Source of the DNA: Candidatus Ruminococcus intestinipullorum
Lineage (GTDB): Bacteria; Bacillota; Clostridia; Lachnospirales; Lachnospiraceae
DNA: 64,000 nt
Direction: 5' to 3'
Assembly (NCBI GenBank): GCA_018883985.1
Contig: JAHLFA010000059.1
Span: 1-64,000, forward strand
Shown: positions 35,325-43,884 of the stretch, in pieces
How positions within the stretch are numbered: the first letter of the stretch is position 1
Layout of the letters: the number at the start of each line of letters is the position of its first letter
Position numbers and translations under genes: made by a program
Notes under the pieces: model-generated
What the model was told of the DNA's origin: nothing
Seen by the model: only the letters and a program-made list of their open reading frames with translations
The model's database searches: none

Positions 35325-36491
35325 ATGAAGAAACATATATTGTGCATTAATGCAGATTTACAGTCTACGAATCTGGGTTGTGCAGCGTTGGGATTATCAT
35401 TTGTACAGGTACTTCGTGAAATTGCTAAAAAGGAGAATTTTCATATTGAGATGAGTATTCTTGGATATGGAAAGGGCAAAGAGTATGAGGATGAGTATAT
35501 CTCTATACATGAAACAGTATATTTTGATTTAAAAAATATAAAAGTATGGAAATTTCTAAAAGATAATATTGCAAAGGCGGACTTAATTGTTGATTTTACA
35601 GGTGGAGACAGTTTTACAGATATTTATGGAATGAGAAGATTCTATAGAGAATCTATTGTGAAAAAACTGGCTATACAAAGTAAGGCATATTTTGTACTAG
35701 GCCCTCAGACAATAGGTCCATTTAACAATAGTGTTACTAAGAAAATTGCTGGAAATTTGTTGCTAAAATCTGACTATGTATTTACAAGAGATGAAGTTTC
35801 GAATAATTATGCTAGAAATCTAGGCTGTGACAGTATTTTAACGACGGATGTGGCTTTTATACTGCAACCTACAACAAGTAACTACGAATATTTGAATGAG
35901 TCTACAAAGATAAAAATTGGCATTAATGTGTCTGGACTGATGATGAATGGAGGATACAACTGTAATAATCAATTTGGATTAAAAATGGATTATAAGAAGT
36001 TCATCGACACACTAGTAAGTGAGTGTCTGAAAGCAAATTATGAGGTTCATCTGGTTCCACATGTGCTTCCACTACATTCACCTGCAGAAGACGATTATAA
36101 AGCTTTAGAGCAGATTCATAATGTTTATCCTCAAACTGTACTTGCTCCTAGATTTTCCTCCCCTAAGGAAGCGAAAGAGTACATTGGTTATATGAATTTC
36201 TTCGTTGGATCTAGAATGCATGCAACAATTGGATCCTTTTCCATGGGAGTTCCAACTATACCGGTGGCATACAGCCCTAAATTCTCTAGATTGTTTTCCA
36301 GTGTAGGATATAATAGGGTAATAGACGGAAAAGTTACTAACGAAGTAGATGCCGTTTCTACTATTCTCGATTCTATTGCTCAAAGAGAAGATATAAAAAA
36401 GGAAATACAAGTGTCTTTGAATGTTATTAAAAGCAGAAACAAGGATTTTGTGGAAAAGATTCGAGATATATTGAATAATTCAGCGAGATGA
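35325..36491 (+). CDS. Polysaccharide pyruvyl transferase family protein
   Basis: A 388-residue protein of the PF04230 family, which transfers pyruvate from phosphoenolpyruvate to a sugar to form a ketal. Features are the N-terminal NADLQSTNLGCAALGLS, the DFTGGDSFTDIYG motif, FVLGPQTIGPF, SDYVFTRDEVS and the C-terminal FVGSRMHATIGSFSMGVPT with the conserved arginine and histidine. It is likely to decorate the repeat unit and add negative charge. GAGGAGAA precedes the start. The next gene is the MenD-like enzyme 22 bases downstream. Confidence 0.9.
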   Translation: MKKHILCINADLQSTNLGCAALGLSFVQVLREIAKKENFHIEMSILGYGKGKEYEDEYISIHETVYFDLKNIKVWKFLKDNIAKADLIVDFTGGDSFTDIYGMRRFYRESIVKKLAIQSKAYFVLGPQTIGPFNNSVTKKIAGNLLLKSDYVFTRDEVSNNYARNLGCDSILTTDVAFILQPTTSNYEYLNESTKIKIGINVSGLMMNGGYNCNNQFGLKMDYKKFIDTLVSECLKANYEVHLVPHVLPLHSPAEDDYKALEQIHNVYPQTVLAPRFSSPKEAKEYIGYMNFFVGSRMHATIGSFSMGVPTIPVAYSPKFSRLFSSVGYNRVIDGKVTNEVDAVSTILDSIAQREDIKKEIQVSLNVIKSRNKDFVEKIRDILNNSAR

Positions 36492-36513
36492 ATAAGAAAA
36501 AGGAGGAAAGCAT

Positions 36514-38208
36514 ATGATTGACAACAAGAAAAACATACAGCTTCTTGTAGAATGCTTAAAGGAGCATTCTATTCGAAATATTGTGATAAGTCCTGGTGGA
36601 ACTAATATTGCTTTTGTTAAGGAAGTGCAGGATGATCCTTTTTTCCATTGTTTTTCTGTAGTTGATGAGAGGAGTGCTATGTATTTTGCAATCGGATTGT
36701 ATCTCCAAACAGGAGAAGTCATTGTAACGTCATGTACAAGTGCGCAGGCAACTAGAAATTATGTTCCAGGCTTAACAGAGGCATATTATAAAAAAGTTCC
36801 AATCTTAGCGATTACGATGAGTAAACATCCTCGCTTTACTTATCAAGAGTATATGCAAGCACCAGATCAGAGCTCACTCCCGAATGATTGTATTAAAAGT
36901 TCGTATAGCCTGCCAATTATATCCGAAAATGATGATGTGATACACAGTATTCGATTGATTAATGAAGCTATTTTGGAAACTACACATCGTGGTTGTGGGC
37001 CAGTACAATTGTGCATTCCGTGGCTTGACTTTCCATTAAGTGCCATTACACCACGAAATCGTTGCATAAAAAGGTACACTATGGAAGAACCATGGGATGT
37101 TTTGTTGAAAAATAAGAGAGTATTAATTTGCATTGGGGAGCATATGCGGTTCGGAGAAAGAGAAAGGAGTGCCCTCGAAAAGTTTTGCGAATGTTATAAT
37201 TGTGCAGTTTATACAAACCATTTGTCTAACTATAGTGGAAAATATTCTTTCGAGGGGAACCTTTTATTTACAACGATTAGTGTTGAAAGATTTAAAACGG
37301 AAATTCGTCCAGACGTTTTAATTACTATTGGTGGACAGACAGGAGATTATCCATTCTATAGACTTTTTTCAAAGCTCGAACTTGGAGAAATTGAGCATTG
37401 GAGGGTTGACTACAATGGTCATGTGACGGATACATATGATAAGTTGACAAAAATATTTGAATGTACAGAAGCAACTTTCTTTGAAAAGCTGACTATAGCT
37501 GAATTAGATACGCATGAATATTATGAGAAGATTAACAGTTGTATTATGTATAACCTGGAAGTAGAGATTCCGTTTTCTAACGCATATGCAGCTAGGAAAC
37601 TGACAAAAATTATTCCTCAAAATAGTATAGTTCAGTTTTCGATATTGAATAGCTTACGGGTTTGGAACTTGTTCCATTTTGAAAACCAAGTTGAATGTTA
37701 TTCTAATGTTGGTGCATTTGGAATTGATGGGGGAATGTCGACACTAATTGGACAGAGCATGGTCACAAGTGAATTGTGCTTTATGATAATTGGTGATCTT
37801 GCTTTTTTTTACGATATGAATTCTTTAGGAATTAGAGGACTAAAGAGCAATATTCGAGTTCTTCTTGTAAATAACAATGGAGGGGTAGAATTTAAATTAG
37901 GCAAAGTTGACTCTAAAGATGTGGACAGATATATTGCAGCCGGTAATCACTTTAAGAATGCGAAAGGTTGGGCTGAAACGTGTGGATTTGAGTATTTAAG
38001 AGCACAAACAGAAAAAGAATTTGATAGTGCTATAGAAAAGTTTGTTAGCCTAAATGATAAACCGATTGTTCTAGAATTGTTTGTTTCTGATACTGATGAT
38101 GCAACAGCCTATAATAAGCTAGTAACAACTAATACAGAAGGAGCAGCATTCAATCAGTTCAAAGACAATATGAAAGTTTCTGTAAAGAAGTTGTTTGGAA
38201 GAATTTGA
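36514..38208 (+). CDS. MenD-like thiamine-diphosphate-dependent enzyme in EPS locus
   Basis: A 564-residue ThDP enzyme with the MenD layout. The N-terminal PYR domain has ISPGGTNIAFV and VVDERSAMYFAIGLYLQTG (the Glu that activates ThDP); the middle domain follows; and the C-terminal PP domain has GDLAFFYDMNSL and NNNGG, the cofactor-binding GDx(25-30)NN motif. True MenD enzymes have SPGSRS in the first motif, where the arginine helps bind substrate; here it is SPGGTN. No other menaquinone genes are nearby. It therefore probably acts on another 2-oxo acid or keto sugar for the polysaccharide. GGAGGAAAG precedes the start. Confidence 0.82.
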   Translation: MIDNKKNIQLLVECLKEHSIRNIVISPGGTNIAFVKEVQDDPFFHCFSVVDERSAMYFAIGLYLQTGEVIVTSCTSAQATRNYVPGLTEAYYKKVPILAITMSKHPRFTYQEYMQAPDQSSLPNDCIKSSYSLPIISENDDVIHSIRLINEAILETTHRGCGPVQLCIPWLDFPLSAITPRNRCIKRYTMEEPWDVLLKNKRVLICIGEHMRFGERERSALEKFCECYNCAVYTNHLSNYSGKYSFEGNLLFTTISVERFKTEIRPDVLITIGGQTGDYPFYRLFSKLELGEIEHWRVDYNGHVTDTYDKLTKIFECTEATFFEKLTIAELDTHEYYEKINSCIMYNLEVEIPFSNAYAARKLTKIIPQNSIVQFSILNSLRVWNLFHFENQVECYSNVGAFGIDGGMSTLIGQSMVTSELCFMIIGDLAFFYDMNSLGIRGLKSNIRVLLVNNNGGVEFKLGKVDSKDVDRYIAAGNHFKNAKGWAETCGFEYLRAQTEKEFDSAIEKFVSLNDKPIVLELFVSDTDDATAYNKLVTTNTEGAAFNQFKDNMKVSVKKLFGRI

Positions 38209-38241
38209 TAAAGTTTCGTGCGAAAGGAGTACGATTGTTTA

Positions 38242-39711
38242 ATGGTATCTACTATAAAAAAGTTTATTGCAAAATATAGAGGACTGCCAGTTCCCGTTAG
38301 GGCATCATTTTGGTTTTTGATATCGGCTTTCTTGCAAAGAGGTATTTCGGTAATTTCAACTCCAATTTTTACACGGTTACTATCAACAGCTGAGTACGGA
38401 CAGTATAATGTTTTTAACTCATGGCTTGGACTTGTTATGGTATTTGTAACGCTTCAGCTTTATTCTGGAGTTTTTACACAGGGAATGGTTAAATTTGAAG
38501 ATAGAAAATATCAATATGCCTCCTCTCTACAGGGATTATGCTTGACATTGGTAGTGTTCTGGACAATAGTATATTTTATTTTTAGAAATAAATGGAATGC
38601 ACTATTTGGTTTAACCACTGTTCAAATGCTTGCTATGATACTGATGATTTGGACATCTTCAGTATTTAGTTTTTGGTCGGTTGAGCAACGCGTTGATTTT
38701 CATTACCATAAGCTCGTTCTGGTAAGTATTATTACATCTATTCTAAAACCTGTTGTTGGTGTAGTATTTGTTGTACTGGCCAAAGATAAGGTGACAGCTA
38801 GAATTTTGGGTCTTGCCTTGGTTGAATTAGCAGCATATACATGGATGTTCTTCTCACAAATGAGAAGAGGGCGTATGTTTTATGATAAGCATTTCTGGAA
38901 GCATGCACTTATGTTTAATCTTCCACTGATTCCGCATTATTTATCAATGACTGTTCTCAACAGCTCAGATAGAATTATGATTAAGAATATGGTGGGGGTA
39001 GAAGAGGCTGGAATATATAGTTTGGCATATTCTATTTCGCAAATTATGGCATTGTTTAATACTGCACTTTTACAAACAATTGAACCTTGGCTTTATAAGA
39101 AAATTAAATCAAAGGATATAAAAGATATAGAAAAGGTGGCTTACCCTGCATTTTTATTGATTGCTGGTGTTAATATTCTGCTGATTGTATTTGCACCAGA
39201 AGTGGTTTCTATTTTTGCACCAGCCACCTATCATAATGCTATATGGATTGTGCCACCGGTTGCAATGAGTGTGTACTTTATGTTTTCATATACGTTTTTT
39301 GCTGTTTTTGAATTTTATTATGAAAAAACAAAATATGTTGCTATTGCAACAGTTTCTGGGGCTATGCTAAATATTGTATTGAATTATATCTTTATCGGAA
39401 AGTTTGGTTATTACGCAGCTGGATATACAACGTTAATTTGTTATATTGTATTTTCACTTTATCATTACTATTTTATGAGAAAAATCTGTAAAAAAGAATT
39501 TTTGGGTGAAATGCCATATAAAACAAGTATTCTTTTGGCGATAACGGTAGCTTTTATGATTGGTGCTTTTTCGATTCTGTTATTATACAAAAACTGTGTG
39601 GGACGTTATTTACTTATTGTAGTTCTGGTGTTGTTAATGATTGTATTTAGAGTCAAAATAATAAGGCAGATAACGGGATTGCTTAGCCTAAAAAAACAGC
39701 GTGATTATTAG
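38242..39711 (+). CDS. Wzx-type polysaccharide flippase
   Basis: A 489-residue membrane protein with about 12-14 hydrophobic segments, matching the MATE/Wzx oligosaccharide flippase family (RfbX). The N-terminal SAFLQRGISVISTPIFTRLL and STAEYGQYNVFNSWLGL are characteristic, as is LNSSDRIMIKNMVGVEEAG in the middle. It moves the lipid-linked repeat unit across the membrane. ATG 38242 is chosen; a longer frame starting at GTG 38218 overlaps the ribosome-site region (AAAGGAG). The stop is followed by another ribosome site and decayed sequence. Confidence 0.9.
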   Translation: MVSTIKKFIAKYRGLPVPVRASFWFLISAFLQRGISVISTPIFTRLLSTAEYGQYNVFNSWLGLVMVFVTLQLYSGVFTQGMVKFEDRKYQYASSLQGLCLTLVVFWTIVYFIFRNKWNALFGLTTVQMLAMILMIWTSSVFSFWSVEQRVDFHYHKLVLVSIITSILKPVVGVVFVVLAKDKVTARILGLALVELAAYTWMFFSQMRRGRMFYDKHFWKHALMFNLPLIPHYLSMTVLNSSDRIMIKNMVGVEEAGIYSLAYSISQIMALFNTALLQTIEPWLYKKIKSKDIKDIEKVAYPAFLLIAGVNILLIVFAPEVVSIFAPATYHNAIWIVPPVAMSVYFMFSYTFFAVFEFYYEKTKYVAIATVSGAMLNIVLNYIFIGKFGYYAAGYTTLICYIVFSLYHYYFMRKICKKEFLGEMPYKTSILLAITVAFMIGAFSILLLYKNCVGRYLLIVVLVLLMIVFRVKIIRQITGLLSLKKQRDY

Positions 39712-39723
39712 GAGGAATTTCAG

Positions 39724-39900
39724 TGAGTTTGAAATATAAAGGGAACATTTTTATGAGTCAAGCTATAGCAAAGTATAGGGTTAGTAATATTGGGATATAA
39801 TTATAGGCGATACGATTTATATTTCGGGATGCAGTGGAGTTATATCGATGTATTATTATAAACTCAGAAATAGGACAAGATATTCATGTGGATTGCTAGA
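39724..39900 (+). pseudogene. Possible acyltransferase N-terminal remnant
   Basis: After TTAGGAGGA a GTG-started frame reads MSLKYKGNIF and stops after 25 codons; on continuing, IIIGDTIYISGCSG and IIINSEIGQDIHVDC appear in broken frames. These look like hexapeptide (beta-helix) acyltransferase turns, but the match is loose. The call is tentative. Confidence 0.3.
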
Positions 39901-39902
39901 CT

Positions 39903-40179
39903 AGTTATGTCTTGACACAAAAAGAACAGTACGAAAAGGCTGTAAGCAATATGGTGGAACACAAGTGACATTGAGCCTACCTGATGGGTCTGACAATATA
40001 TGGTAACTACGAAATAGAGGAAAAGGTGAACTTTACGGTTATATGCTGAAGGTAGGCGAGAACCACGTTAGTAGTTTGGCAGTCATCCCATCACAGCTAC
40101 TTGGATATATGTATCTGTTGCTAAGGCTCTGGATGTTGATAAGTTGAGAAATCTTGCAAAGAGTATAACAGTAGAATAA
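39903..40179 (+). pseudogene. glmS: glmS (glucosamine-fructose-6-phosphate aminotransferase) 3' remnant
   Basis: Fragments in changing frames match the last about 95 residues of GlmS: YVLTQKEQYEKAVSNMVEHK, two stops, AYLMGLTIYGNYEIEEKVNF, then SLAVIPSQLLGY and, after a one-base frameshift, YVSVAKALDVDKLRNLAKS followed by ITVE and TAA at 40177-40179. The GlmS C-terminus is very conserved (DKPRNLAKSVTVE), so identity is convincing. The N-terminal glutaminase and first SIS domain are absent. Confidence 0.75.
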
Positions 40180-40534
40180 TTTTTGAAAAAGTTTGAGTGG
40201 AAAAGTTAATTTCACCTGTAAAAGTAAATACCATACTGAAGACTAAAATCGATATTTTAGGGTTTGACAGATTGTGTAAAACCCATTAAAGTAGAATTTA
40301 ACTAGATAATAACTACTTTTTTGCAATAAAACTGTATGGCAAAAAGACAACGGGAATCTGTTTCTGTAAGACTAATCCCACTTGTCTAGTATGTTTGATA
40401 TAGAGCCAATATCCGCAGATTTATTATATTAGCTGGTTTTATTTTTTCAGTAAGGAATAAAAACAACATTGGACATACTTTTATCATTAGAAGAAATGCA
40501 GAGTTAATCCTCCCACCCCCTCCCCTAAAAATGT
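40180..40534. other. Stretch without a recognisable gene
   Basis: About 350 bases with no supported coding frame on either strand. A pyrimidine-rich run (TCCTCCCACCCCCTCCCC, 40508-40525) lies just ahead of the promoter of the next gene and is unusual in this AT-rich sequence. The rest may be decayed sequence continuing from the glmS remnant. Confidence 0.3.
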
Positions 40535-40562
40535 TTGCGTTTTTAATAAAGTGTGTTATACT
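40535..40562 (+). promoter_or_regulatory. Promoter of the Wzz/sortase/LCP block
   Basis: TTGCGT (40535-40540) and TATACT (40557-40562) with a 16-base spacer lie about 33 bases upstream of the Wzz-like gene. Confidence 0.65.
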
Positions 40563-40594
40563 AAGTACATCTGAGTAAAAATGAGGAGAGAGAC

Positions 40595-41296
40595 ATGATG
40601 GAAGAACAGAGGATGAATGATGAGATAGAAATAGATCTTGTCGATTTATTTTATGCACTGTTGAATAAGATTAAAGTAATCATCATGTGTATGATTATTG
40701 GTGTTCTCACAGCAGGCGGAGTTACAAATATTTTTATAACCCCACAGTACGAAGCATCTTCAATGATATACATTTTGGGGAATACGGCAAATATTTCAGG
40801 CATGAACCTACAGTTATCACAACAATTAACGGTAGACTTTGAGATTTTGGCAAAGAGCCGTCCAGTAATCAATAAAGCAATTGATAAAATGGGGGTAGAC
40901 TATACATACGAGGAAGTTGTAGATATGGTTGAGGTAGAAAACCCTACAGATTCCAGTATCTTAAGAATGACAGCAACAAGCCCAGATCCACAAGAGGCAG
41001 CAGATTTGGCAAACGCAATGGCAGATGCAACAGCATCTAGAGTTGCAGAAGTTATGGCAACGGACAAGCCAAGTACAGTAGAACAAGCAGTTGTACCAGA
41101 AGATCCAGCAAGCCCTAGCCTTCTTAAAAATATGGCAATTGGTGGTCTTTTAGGTACGTTTTTGGCAGTGGCAGTTGTGGTAGTATTGTATATTATGGAT
41201 GATACCATTACAACAGAGGAAGATGTTAAGAAATATCTGAACCTGAACACAATGGCTGCGATTCCAAAGGAAAAAAGGAAAAAGAAGTCAGCTTAG
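40595..41296 (+). CDS. Wzz/CpsC-type chain-length and kinase-activator membrane protein
   Basis: A 233-residue protein of the Wzz/YveK family, which sets polymer length and activates the cytoplasmic tyrosine kinase. It has an acidic N-terminus (EIEIDLVDLFYALLNK), a first membrane helix (about 27-48), an extracellular region with DFEILAKSRPVINKAIDKM and PTDSSILRMTATSPDPQEAA, a proline-rich P-box-like segment VPEDPASPSLLKN, and a second helix (about 185-205) followed by a short basic tail. Its cognate kinase (44630) is not adjacent but 3.3 kb downstream. An ATG one codon later is an equally good start. Confidence 0.9.
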   Translation: MMEEQRMNDEIEIDLVDLFYALLNKIKVIIMCMIIGVLTAGGVTNIFITPQYEASSMIYILGNTANISGMNLQLSQQLTVDFEILAKSRPVINKAIDKMGVDYTYEEVVDMVEVENPTDSSILRMTATSPDPQEAADLANAMADATASRVAEVMATDKPSTVEQAVVPEDPASPSLLKNMAIGGLLGTFLAVAVVVVLYIMDDTITTEEDVKKYLNLNTMAAIPKEKRKKKSA

Positions 41297-41316
41297 TAGG
41301 CTGATTTCTTTTTCTT
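41282..41316 (+). terminator. Hairpin terminator overlapping the end of the Wzz-like gene
   Basis: GAAGTCAGC pairs with GCTGATTTC around TTAGTAG and is followed by TTTTTC. The left arm lies within the last codons. It may attenuate transcription into the sortase gene. Confidence 0.65.
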
Positions 41317-41345
41317 GTATATAAAGGTCAAAAAGGAGAGGTATC

Positions 41346-42116
41346 ATGAAAAGAGCAAAAGGAATTTTGATAGCAGTACTGAGTTTAATTATTGTAGGCT
41401 GTGCTAGCTATATTGCCTATTACTACTTATCACAAAAAGATAATGAAAAGGTATATGAAGAAGTTCAGAAAACAGCAATTAAAGAAGTAGAAGAACCAAA
41501 AGATACACAGGAAGAACCTGAGGAAGAAAAAGTACAAATTCCAATTGATTTTGCTACTTTACAGGCTCAAAATCCAGATATTTACGCATGGATTCAAATA
41601 GAAGGAACAAACATAAATTATCCAGTGGCACAAAGTGCAACAGACAATCAGTTTTATTTGGATCATACAATAGATGGAACAGCAGGTCTTCCAGGTTCCA
41701 TTTATACAGAAAATTTAAATTCCAAAGAATTTACAGATTATAATACTGTAATGTATGGACACGATATGAGAGATGGAAGTATGTTCCAAAACTTACATAA
41801 CTACGCAGATCCAACTTATATGCAGGAACATCCATATGTTGTGATTTATACACCAACAAAAAAATTAACCTATGAGATATTTGCAGCAGTCACTTATGAT
41901 GATAGACATGTTCTATACAGCTATAACTTCCTATCTCCAGATTCCAGACAGCAATTTTTGGATTCTATCTATAATGGAAGAAGCTTAGGAAATATTATTC
42001 GAGATGATGTGCAGGTAACAACAAATAACCGTTTACTTACATTAAGTACTTGCGTAACAGGACAAGATGACAAAAGATTTCTTGTAGAGGCGGTGCTGAT
42101 TAGTGAAGAAAAATAA
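41346..42116 (+). CDS. Class B sortase
   Basis: A 256-residue membrane-anchored transpeptidase. An N-terminal helix (about 7-28) is followed by a Glu-rich spacer and the sortase domain with GTNINYPVAQ, the catalytic histidine in MYGHDMRDGSMF, the cysteine in LTLSTCVTG and the arginine in KRFLVEAVL. The order and the YGHDM motif fit class B. Clostridial class B sortases such as that of C. difficile act on (S/P)PxTG signals, and a protein with SPKTG lies 1.1 kb downstream, so enzyme and substrate appear paired. It overlaps the LCP gene by 14 bases. Confidence 0.92.
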   Translation: MKRAKGILIAVLSLIIVGCASYIAYYYLSQKDNEKVYEEVQKTAIKEVEEPKDTQEEPEEEKVQIPIDFATLQAQNPDIYAWIQIEGTNINYPVAQSATDNQFYLDHTIDGTAGLPGSIYTENLNSKEFTDYNTVMYGHDMRDGSMFQNLHNYADPTYMQEHPYVVIYTPTKKLTYEIFAAVTYDDRHVLYSYNFLSPDSRQQFLDSIYNGRSLGNIIRDDVQVTTNNRLLTLSTCVTGQDDKRFLVEAVLISEEK

Positions 42117-43104
42117 GAAAAAGAAAACAGGAAATAAGGGCATAGTTGGAATAGTTATTTTAACTATCATTGCGGTAGTTATTGCTGTGGCAGCATTCTG
42201 CATTAGTGTCCAAAGTAAGAACAAAAAAACAACAGAACAAAAGGTTGTACAAGATGATTTAAATAGTGGATATATAACCTATCAAGGTGAAAAATACGAA
42301 TACAATGCCAACATAAGAACTATGTTATTTCTAGGAATTGATAAAGATGAAGTAGCAACTTTAAGAGATGTAGCAGGATATAGTGGGCAATCAGATTGTA
42401 TTATAGTAGCCGTGTTTGATCAGGAAAAGGAAACAACAACTCTATTAGAGATATCTAGAGATTCTATGGTGGATGTAGATTTATACAGTGACAATGGGAT
42501 TCTTTTAGATGTACAAAAAGCACAAATTGCTACCCAGTACGCTTATGGACGAGGGGAAAAGCAAAGCTGTCAGTTAACACGAGATGCTGTTTCAGAATTA
42601 TTATATGACGTGCGTATTGATGACTATCTTTCATTAAATATGGCAGGCATTCCACCTATTATTGACAGCATAGGAGGAGTGGAAATCACAGTACCAAAAG
42701 ATTATACAGAGTTAGATCCTACATTTGTCCAAGGAGCCACAATAACGTTAAATGGAGAACAGGCAAAAACTTATGTAAGAAAAAGAGATATCACAGTATT
42801 TGGAAGTAATAATGACCGTATGGAGCGTCAAACACAATTTATTCAAGCGTTATTTAAGAAAGTACAGACATCTGGAGATAATGGAAGTAGTATGCTGCGT
42901 CAGTTTTGGTCAGCAGGAGAAGCATATATGACAACAGATATGGATTTTAATACGCTTAATAAACTTACTTCTTATACGATGGAGCCTGAGATTTTAAAAG
43001 TACCAGGTGAAGTCAGAGAAGGGGAAAAGCATGATGAATTTTATGTAGATGAGCAAGGATTACAGCAGATGATTATTGATACGTTCTATCAAAAGGTAGA
43101 GTAG
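42103..43104 (+). CDS. LytR-CpsA-Psr (LCP) family protein
   Basis: A 333-residue protein with a basic N-terminus, one membrane helix (about 9-28) and an extracellular LCP domain. LCP enzymes transfer polysaccharides from lipid carriers to peptidoglycan. Motifs visible are MLFLGIDKDE, QSDCIIVAVFDQE, LLEISRDSMVDV and the pyrophosphate-binding NNDRMERQTQFIQALFKK with conserved arginines. It probably attaches the locus polysaccharide to the cell wall. The GTG start at 42103 lies inside the sortase gene, so the two are coupled; the ribosome site is weak. Confidence 0.9.
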   Translation: MKKNKKKKTGNKGIVGIVILTIIAVVIAVAAFCISVQSKNKKTTEQKVVQDDLNSGYITYQGEKYEYNANIRTMLFLGIDKDEVATLRDVAGYSGQSDCIIVAVFDQEKETTTLLEISRDSMVDVDLYSDNGILLDVQKAQIATQYAYGRGEKQSCQLTRDAVSELLYDVRIDDYLSLNMAGIPPIIDSIGGVEITVPKDYTELDPTFVQGATITLNGEQAKTYVRKRDITVFGSNNDRMERQTQFIQALFKKVQTSGDNGSSMLRQFWSAGEAYMTTDMDFNTLNKLTSYTMEPEILKVPGEVREGEKHDEFYVDEQGLQQMIIDTFYQKVE

Positions 43105-43131
43105 ATTTAAGCGAGAATTATTAAAAAACAC

Positions 43132-43160
43132 TTTACAACTATTTATTTTAATGATATGCT
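43132..43160 (+). promoter_or_regulatory. Promoter of the sortase-substrate gene
   Basis: TTTACA (43132-43137) and TATGCT (43155-43160) with a 17-base spacer, followed by a leader with AGGGGGC before the ATG. With the strong terminator after the gene, it suggests a separate, probably abundant, transcript. Confidence 0.55.
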
Positions 43161-43200
43161 TGCTTATATAAAAAAATATAACCATTAGGGGGCTAGAAAA

Positions 43201-43797
43201 ATGAAATTAAGAAAATTAGCGGGGGTTGTAACAGCAGTATTTATGACAGCAGCGATGAGCTTAACAGCATTTGCAGCACCTTCACCATCAGTAGATGGAA
43301 CAGTTTCAGCTGAAGAAGGAGAAGTACAGGTTACAATGACAGATGTTCCTGCAGAATATGCAGAAGCAGTTGCTCAGTTAGATTCTAGAGATACTCTTAG
43401 AAATCTATTAGGAGCACAGTACAAAGACACAATGCAAGTTGTTGCAGTAAGAGAAGTAAGTGTACCAGAAGGAACACCAATGCCTGTAACAATCGAGTTC
43501 CAGGTAACAGGAGTTAGACCTACAACAGACGTAGCTATCCTTCACTATGATACAGTACAGGCTGCTTGGGAAAACATCCCAGCAACAGCAGGAGAAGGAA
43601 CAATCACAGCTACATTCCAGTCTTTGTCTCCAGTAGCATTCGTAGTTGATACAGCTACATCTTCTGCAGCTACAACAACAGAAGCATCAACAACAAAATC
43701 ACCAAAAACAGGTGAAAGCTCAATGGTAGTTGTATTCGGAGCAGTTGCAGCAATCGCAGCATGCGGTGTTTACGGATTATCTAGAAAAAGAGCATAG
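43201..43797 (+). CDS. Cell-wall-anchored surface protein with SPKTG sorting signal
   Basis: A 198-residue exported protein. It has a signal peptide (residues 1-25, predicted cleavage after AFA), a body of about 115 residues with no domain I recognise (it contains LDSRDTLRNLLGAQYKD), a Thr/Ser/Ala linker, and a C-terminal sorting signal: SPKTG, hydrophobic segment, and SRKRA tail. Codons are strongly biased toward GCA, ACA and GTA-type triplets, which suggests high expression. The class B sortase at 41346 is the obvious anchoring enzyme. It sits between the LCP and phosphatase genes of the capsule regulatory block and ends at a strong terminator. Confidence 0.85.
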   Translation: MKLRKLAGVVTAVFMTAAMSLTAFAAPSPSVDGTVSAEEGEVQVTMTDVPAEYAEAVAQLDSRDTLRNLLGAQYKDTMQVVAVREVSVPEGTPMPVTIEFQVTGVRPTTDVAILHYDTVQAAWENIPATAGEGTITATFQSLSPVAFVVDTATSSAATTTEASTTKSPKTGESSMVVVFGAVAAIAACGVYGLSRKRA

Positions 43798-43820
43798 TTT
43801 TGAATAACTACTAAGAATAG

Positions 43821-43861
43821 AATCCTCTTCTGCAGCGAATATACAGAAGAGGATTTCTTTT
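43821..43861 (+). terminator. Rho-independent terminator of the surface-protein gene
   Basis: A perfect 12-base stem, AATCCTCTTCTG with CAGAAGAGGATT, and an 11-base loop are followed by TCTTTTT. Confidence 0.92.
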
Positions 43862-43884
43862 TGCCTTGAGGAAAGGGGAGGAAG

